Below, piece after piece: positions 60,530 through 64,000 of a DNA stretch of 64,000 nt. Made by a program: the position numbers and the translations under genes. A model generated the notes under the pieces. That model made no database searches, was not told the origin of the DNA, and saw only the letters and a program-made list of their open reading frames with translations. Within the stretch, counting starts at the first letter, position 1. The number at the start of each line of letters is the position of its first letter. This DNA comes from Streptomyces sp. NBC_00094. Its GTDB lineage: Bacteria; Actinomycetota; Actinomycetes; Streptomycetales; Streptomycetaceae. The stretch spans positions 4,469,501 through 4,533,500 of the forward strand of contig NZ_JAPEMB010000001.1 in assembly GCF_026343125.1 (NCBI RefSeq), read 5' to 3'.

Positions 60530-63500
60530 ATGCCCAGCCCCCGCACGCTCGACCGCCTCCTCCGCACCGAGACCGAGGCGCGCCCCGATGCCACCGCCGT
60601 GGCGTACGACGACGAGACGCTCACCTTCCGGGAGCTGACGGAAGGCGCCACCGTCCTCGCCACCCATCTCCGCACCCTCGGTGCCACCCCCGACACCCGC
60701 ATAGGCGTCCACGTCGAACCCTCACTCGAACTGGTGATCGGCATCTGGGGCGTGCTCTGCTCCGGCGCCGCCTATGTGCCGCTCTCCCCGGAGTACCCCG
60801 AAGAGCGCCTCCGCTACATGATCGAGGACAGCGGCGCCCGCATCGTCTTCACGCAGGAACGCTTCCGCGACCGCGTCGCCGAGCTCGCCCCACCCGGCAC
60901 CACCGTCGTCACCCTCAAGGACGCCGTCCAGCACGCCTGGCGCACGGCGGGCGAGGAACCCCCGGCGTACGAGGAGGTCCGGGAGACCGACCTCGCGTAC
61001 GTCATCTACACCTCCGGCTCCACCGGCAAGCCCAAGGGCGTCATGATCGAGCACCGCTCGATCGTCGCCCAGCTGCGCTGGATGGCGGCAGAGCATCGAC
61101 TCGGCCCGGCCGAGACCGTCTTGCAGAAGACGCCCATGAGCTTCGACGCCGCCCAGTGGGAGATCCTCGCCCCGGCCGTCGGCGCCCGCGTCGCCGTCGG
61201 TCCGCCCGGTGTCCACCGCGACCCCGAGGGTCTGATCGACACCGTCCGCGCGCACGGCGCGACGATGCTCCAGGGCGTCCCCACCCTCCTCCAGGCCCTG
61301 GTCGACACCGAGCGTCTCGCCACCTGCACGACGCTCCGCCGCGTCTACTCCGGCGGCGAGATCCTCTCCCGGAACCTGGCGGCCCAGCTCCTCGCCGCAC
61401 TCCCGGACACCGAGCTGATCAACCTCTACGGCCCCACCGAGTGCACGATCAACGCCTCCTCGCACACCGTGGACCGCGCCACCGTCGCGCTCCCCGACGG
61501 CCCCTCCGCGATACCCATAGGCAGACCGGCGTACGACACGACCTTCCACATCCGCGACGGCGAGCTGTGCATCGGCGGCATCCAGCTGGCGCGGGGGTAC
61601 CTGGACCGCCCCGAGCTGACGGCGGAACGTTTCCTCACCACGGACGCCGGCGAACGCCTCTACCGCACCGGCGACCTCGCCCACTGGAACGAGGACGGCA
61701 CCGTCCAGTTCGCTGGCCGCGCCGACAACCAGATCAAGTTACGCGGCTTCCGCGTCGAGCTGGACGAGATCGCCCTCGCCGTCGAGAACCACGACTGGGT
61801 GAAGAACGCGGCCGTCATCGTCAAGGACGAGCCCCGCACCGGCTTCCAGAACCTCGTCGCCTGCGTCGAGCTCTCCCCGAAGGAAGCCGCCCTGATGGAC
61901 CAGGGAAACCACGGCGCCCACCACCAGTCCAAGGAGTCCAAGCTCCAGGTCAAGGCGCAGCTCTCCAACGCCGGCACCCGCGACGACGCCGACCTGGCGG
62001 GCCGCACGGCCGTCGCCCTCCCGGGCCGCACCCCGAGCGAGCGGATGCGCCGCACGGTCTTCGCCCGCAAGACGTACCGCTTCTACGAGGGCGGCGAGGT
62101 CACCCGCGCCGACGTCCTGGCGGCCCTGGCCCGCCGCCCCGAGGGCATAGGCTCCCGCGCGGTCGGCAGCCTCACGGCGGCCGACCTCGGTGAACTCCTC
62201 CGCTGGTTCGGCCAGTTCACGAGCGAGGAGCGACTCCTCCCGAAGTACGGCTACGCCTCGCCGGGCGCGCTGTACGCCACCCAGCTGTACGTGGAGGCGC
62301 GCGGTGTCGCAGGGCTGGAGCCCGGCACGTACTACTACCACCCGGTGCGCCACCAGCTGTACCTGACGGAGGCGCTCGCGGACGGCGGCGACCCCGTCCT
62401 CCGCCTCTCCTTCCAGGGCAAGCGGTCCGCCGTCGAGCCGGTCTACAGGAACAACATCCAGGAGGTCCTGGAGATCGAGACGGGCCACATGGTGGGCCTC
62501 TTCGAGGAGATCCTGCCGGGGTACGGCCTCGACCTCGGGCCCTGTGGGGACGGGACCTTCGAGGTGGTCCCGTACGACGCGGAGGCGCCCGGCCGGGACC
62601 TGGAGGTGGACGTCTACGTCCAGGCCCACCCGGACGGCGTGCGGGACCTCCCGCCGGCCCAGTACGCCTACGAAAACGGCGACTTGATCGCGATCTCCCC
62701 CTCCGTGGTGGAGAAGAGGCACGTGATCGCCATCAACCAGGCGGTCTACGAGAGGGCCTCGCTCGGCATCACGGTGATCAGCCGCACCCGGGACGAGGAC
62801 CGCGCGTACGTCGACCTGGGCCGGGCGCTCCAGCGCCTCCAGCTCGGCGACCACGGACTCGGTTTCATGTCCTCCGGCTACAGCTCGAAGTCGGGCCACC
62901 CGCTGCCCGCCGCCCGCCGCATGGACGAGATCCTCACGGCGGCGAACCGGCCGACCGGTCCCTCGTACTTCTTCGTCGGCGGCGGGGTCAGCGAGGAGCA
63001 GCGGCTCAGCGAGGGCATGTACGAGGACACCGTCCACATGAAGGGCCCCGCGGAGATGATCCGCGACGACCTCGTCCACCACCTGCCGGACTACATGATC
63101 CCCAACCGGGTCGTGGTCCTGGACCGGCTCCCGCTCTCGGCCAACGGCAAGGTGGACACGAAGGCGCTCGGCGAGCTGGCCCTCGTCAACGCCGGCCTGC
63201 ACGGCCGCCCGCACGTCCTGCCGAGGACGCGCACGGAGGGCCGGCTCGCGGAGATCTGGGCGACGGCGCTGAAGTACGAGGAGGTCGAGGCGGTCTCCGT
63301 CCTCGACGACTTCTTCGAGTCGGGCGGCAACTCGCTCATAGCGGTGGCCCTGATCACCAGGATCAACCGCGCGTTCGGGTCCTCCCTGCCGCTCCAGATC
63401 CTCTTCGAGTGCCCGACGATCGAGAAGCTCGCCCACCGGGTGGACGGCGCCGCGGCGACCCCCGCCTCCCGGCTCGTACGGCTCCACGCCGCGGGCGCGC

Positions 63501-64000
63501 AGTCGCCGGTGTACTGCTGGCCGGGCCTCGGCGGCTACACGATGAACCTGCGGCACCTGGCCGAGGAGATCGGCATCGACCGCCCCGTCTACGGGGTGCA
63601 GGCCTACGGCGTCAACCGGGGCGAGGAGCCGTACGCCACGATCCGCGAGATGGCGGCGGCCGACGTCGCCGCGATCCGCCGCCGGCAGCCCACGGGCCCG
63701 TACACGCTGTGGGGCTACTCCTTCGGCGCCCGCGTGGCCTTCGAGTCCGCGCACCTCCTCGAAGCGGCGGGCGAGCAGGTCGAGAACCTCTTCCTCATCG
63801 CCCCCGGCTCCCCGAAGGTCCGCTCCTCGGAGACGGGCGGGGCCGCGTACGACAACCCCGCCTTCGTCACGATCCTCTACTCGGTCTTCGCGGGCACGAT
63901 CGACCCGACGGCGGCCACGACGGCGGAGGACCGCGGGAGCTTCGTGAAGCTCGTGGCGGACCGCTTCCCTTCCCTGGACCCCGAGCTGATCGACCGGATC
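60530..64000 (+). CDS. indC: Indigoidine-synthetase-like NRPS (A-Ox-T-TE), 3' end outside window
   Basis: The frame is open for 1157 codons and leaves the window without a stop. The A domain has YTSGSTGKPKG near 160, FDAAQWEILAP, LYGPTECTIN and GRADNQIKLRGFRVELDEIA. A nitroreductase-like oxidase domain (about 510-810; TSEERLLPKYGYASPGALYA, VLEIETGHMVGLFEEILPGY) is inserted before the final A motif ANGKVDTKAL near 871. A carrier (FFESGGNSLIAVAL, near 930) and a thioesterase (LWGYSFGARVAFES) follow. This is the IndC/BpsA architecture, which makes blue indigoidine from two L-Gln; many segments match BpsA as I recall it. ATG 60530 has GAAGGGACC upstream. Confidence 0.92.
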   Translation, partial: MPSPRTLDRLLRTETEARPDATAVAYDDETLTFRELTEGATVLATHLRTLGATPDTRIGVHVEPSLELVIGIWGVLCSGAAYVPLSPEYPEERLRYMIEDSGARIVFTQERFRDRVAELAPPGTTVVTLKDAVQHAWRTAGEEPPAYEEVRETDLAYVIYTSGSTGKPKGVMIEHRSIVAQLRWMAAEHRLGPAETVLQKTPMSFDAAQWEILAPAVGARVAVGPPGVHRDPEGLIDTVRAHGATMLQGVPTLLQALVDTERLATCTTLRRVYSGGEILSRNLAAQLLAALPDTELINLYGPTECTINASSHTVDRATVALPDGPSAIPIGRPAYDTTFHIRDGELCIGGIQLARGYLDRPELTAERFLTTDAGERLYRTGDLAHWNEDGTVQFAGRADNQIKLRGFRVELDEIALAVENHDWVKNAAVIVKDEPRTGFQNLVACVELSPKEAALMDQGNHGAHHQSKESKLQVKAQLSNAGTRDDADLAGRTAVALPGRTPSERMRRTVFARKTYRFYEGGEVTRADVLAALARRPEGIGSRAVGSLTAADLGELLRWFGQFTSEERLLPKYGYASPGALYATQLYVEARGVAGLEPGTYYYHPVRHQLYLTEALADGGDPVLRLSFQGKRSAVEPVYRNNIQEVLEIETGHMVGLFEEILPGYGLDLGPCGDGTFEVVPYDAEAPGRDLEVDVYVQAHPDGVRDLPPAQYAYENGDLIAISPSVVEKRHVIAINQAVYERASLGITVISRTRDEDRAYVDLGRALQRLQLGDHGLGFMSSGYSSKSGHPLPAARRMDEILTAANRPTGPSYFFVGGGVSEEQRLSEGMYEDTVHMKGPAEMIRDDLVHHLPDYMIPNRVVVLDRLPLSANGKVDTKALGELALVNAGLHGRPHVLPRTRTEGRLAEIWATALKYEEVEAVSVLDDFFESGGNSLIAVALITRINRAFGSSLPLQILFECPTIEKLAHRVDGAAATPASRLVRLHAAGAQSPVYCWPGLGGYTMNLRHLAEEIGIDRPVYGVQAYGVNRGEEPYATIREMAAADVAAIRRRQPTGPYTLWGYSFGARVAFESAHLLEAAGEQVENLFLIAPGSPKVRSSETGGAAYDNPAFVTILYSVFAGTIDPTAATTAEDRGSFVKLVADRFPSLDPELIDRI

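Overview
The window is a chromosomal segment of a Streptomyces or a very close relative. The evidence is a very high G+C content with third-position G/C bias, many GTG starts, DasR-type operators, two CIRCE operators in front of an orphan groEL, trehalose and glucosyl-3-phosphoglycerate genes, and gene order that (from memory, not searched) follows the SCO4277 to SCO4309 core region of S. coelicolor. No rRNA, tRNA or CRISPR array was seen.

0-5 kb: terD, an ArfB-type ribosome rescue factor, then a small accessory patch. The patch holds a GntR/UTRA regulator coupled to a UTRA-only paralogue, two tiny coupled ORFs, and an intact TnpB-only insertion sequence whose right end supplies the stop codon of the neighbouring flavin reductase gene. 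5-24 kb: a GAF-PAS-GGDEF diguanylate cyclase (CdgB type) behind a Crp-like operator and two long palindromes; a CBM35-like membrane protein; an amino-sugar block (PfkB kinase, nagA, nagK and a divergent sugar-binding lipoprotein) with two DasR-like sites in the shared promoter; otsB, an M6 protease, an oxidoreductase with a divergent HxlR regulator, otsA, a sortase-type surface protein, gpgS, then thrC under a SAM-I riboswitch. 24-29 kb: a MoaD/ThiS-like protein, a cold-shock protein, a 23-bp tandem repeat, two CIRCE elements and groEL, then small enzymes.

29-45 kb: a secreted FG-GAP protein, an aldo/keto reductase, a secreted alpha/beta hydrolase, a MurNAc-type unit (RpiR regulator, murQ, PTS EIIBC), small proteins, a 40-bp tandem repeat that copies the 3' end of a monooxygenase gene, a pair of genes sharing an S74-type chaperone domain, and an MFS exporter behind two CsoR-like operators.

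45-64 kb: accessory biosynthesis. After a trans-sulfuration PLP enzyme, a consensus-like promoter starts a tightly packed operon of about 14 kb. It encodes a MaoC-like hotdog protein, two methyltransferases, an AurF-like diiron oxygenase, an amino acid:[carrier protein] ligase-like class II synthetase, a phosphopantetheinyl transferase and a free carrier protein. Coupled to these is a complete activated-methyl cycle: metK, adenosine kinase, metH, metF and ahcY. The arrangement suggests a carrier-bound amino acid that is oxidised, possibly on nitrogen, and methylated using a dedicated SAM supply. A strong terminator ends this operon. The next gene is an indigoidine-synthetase-like A-Ox-T-TE NRPS that runs off the right edge.
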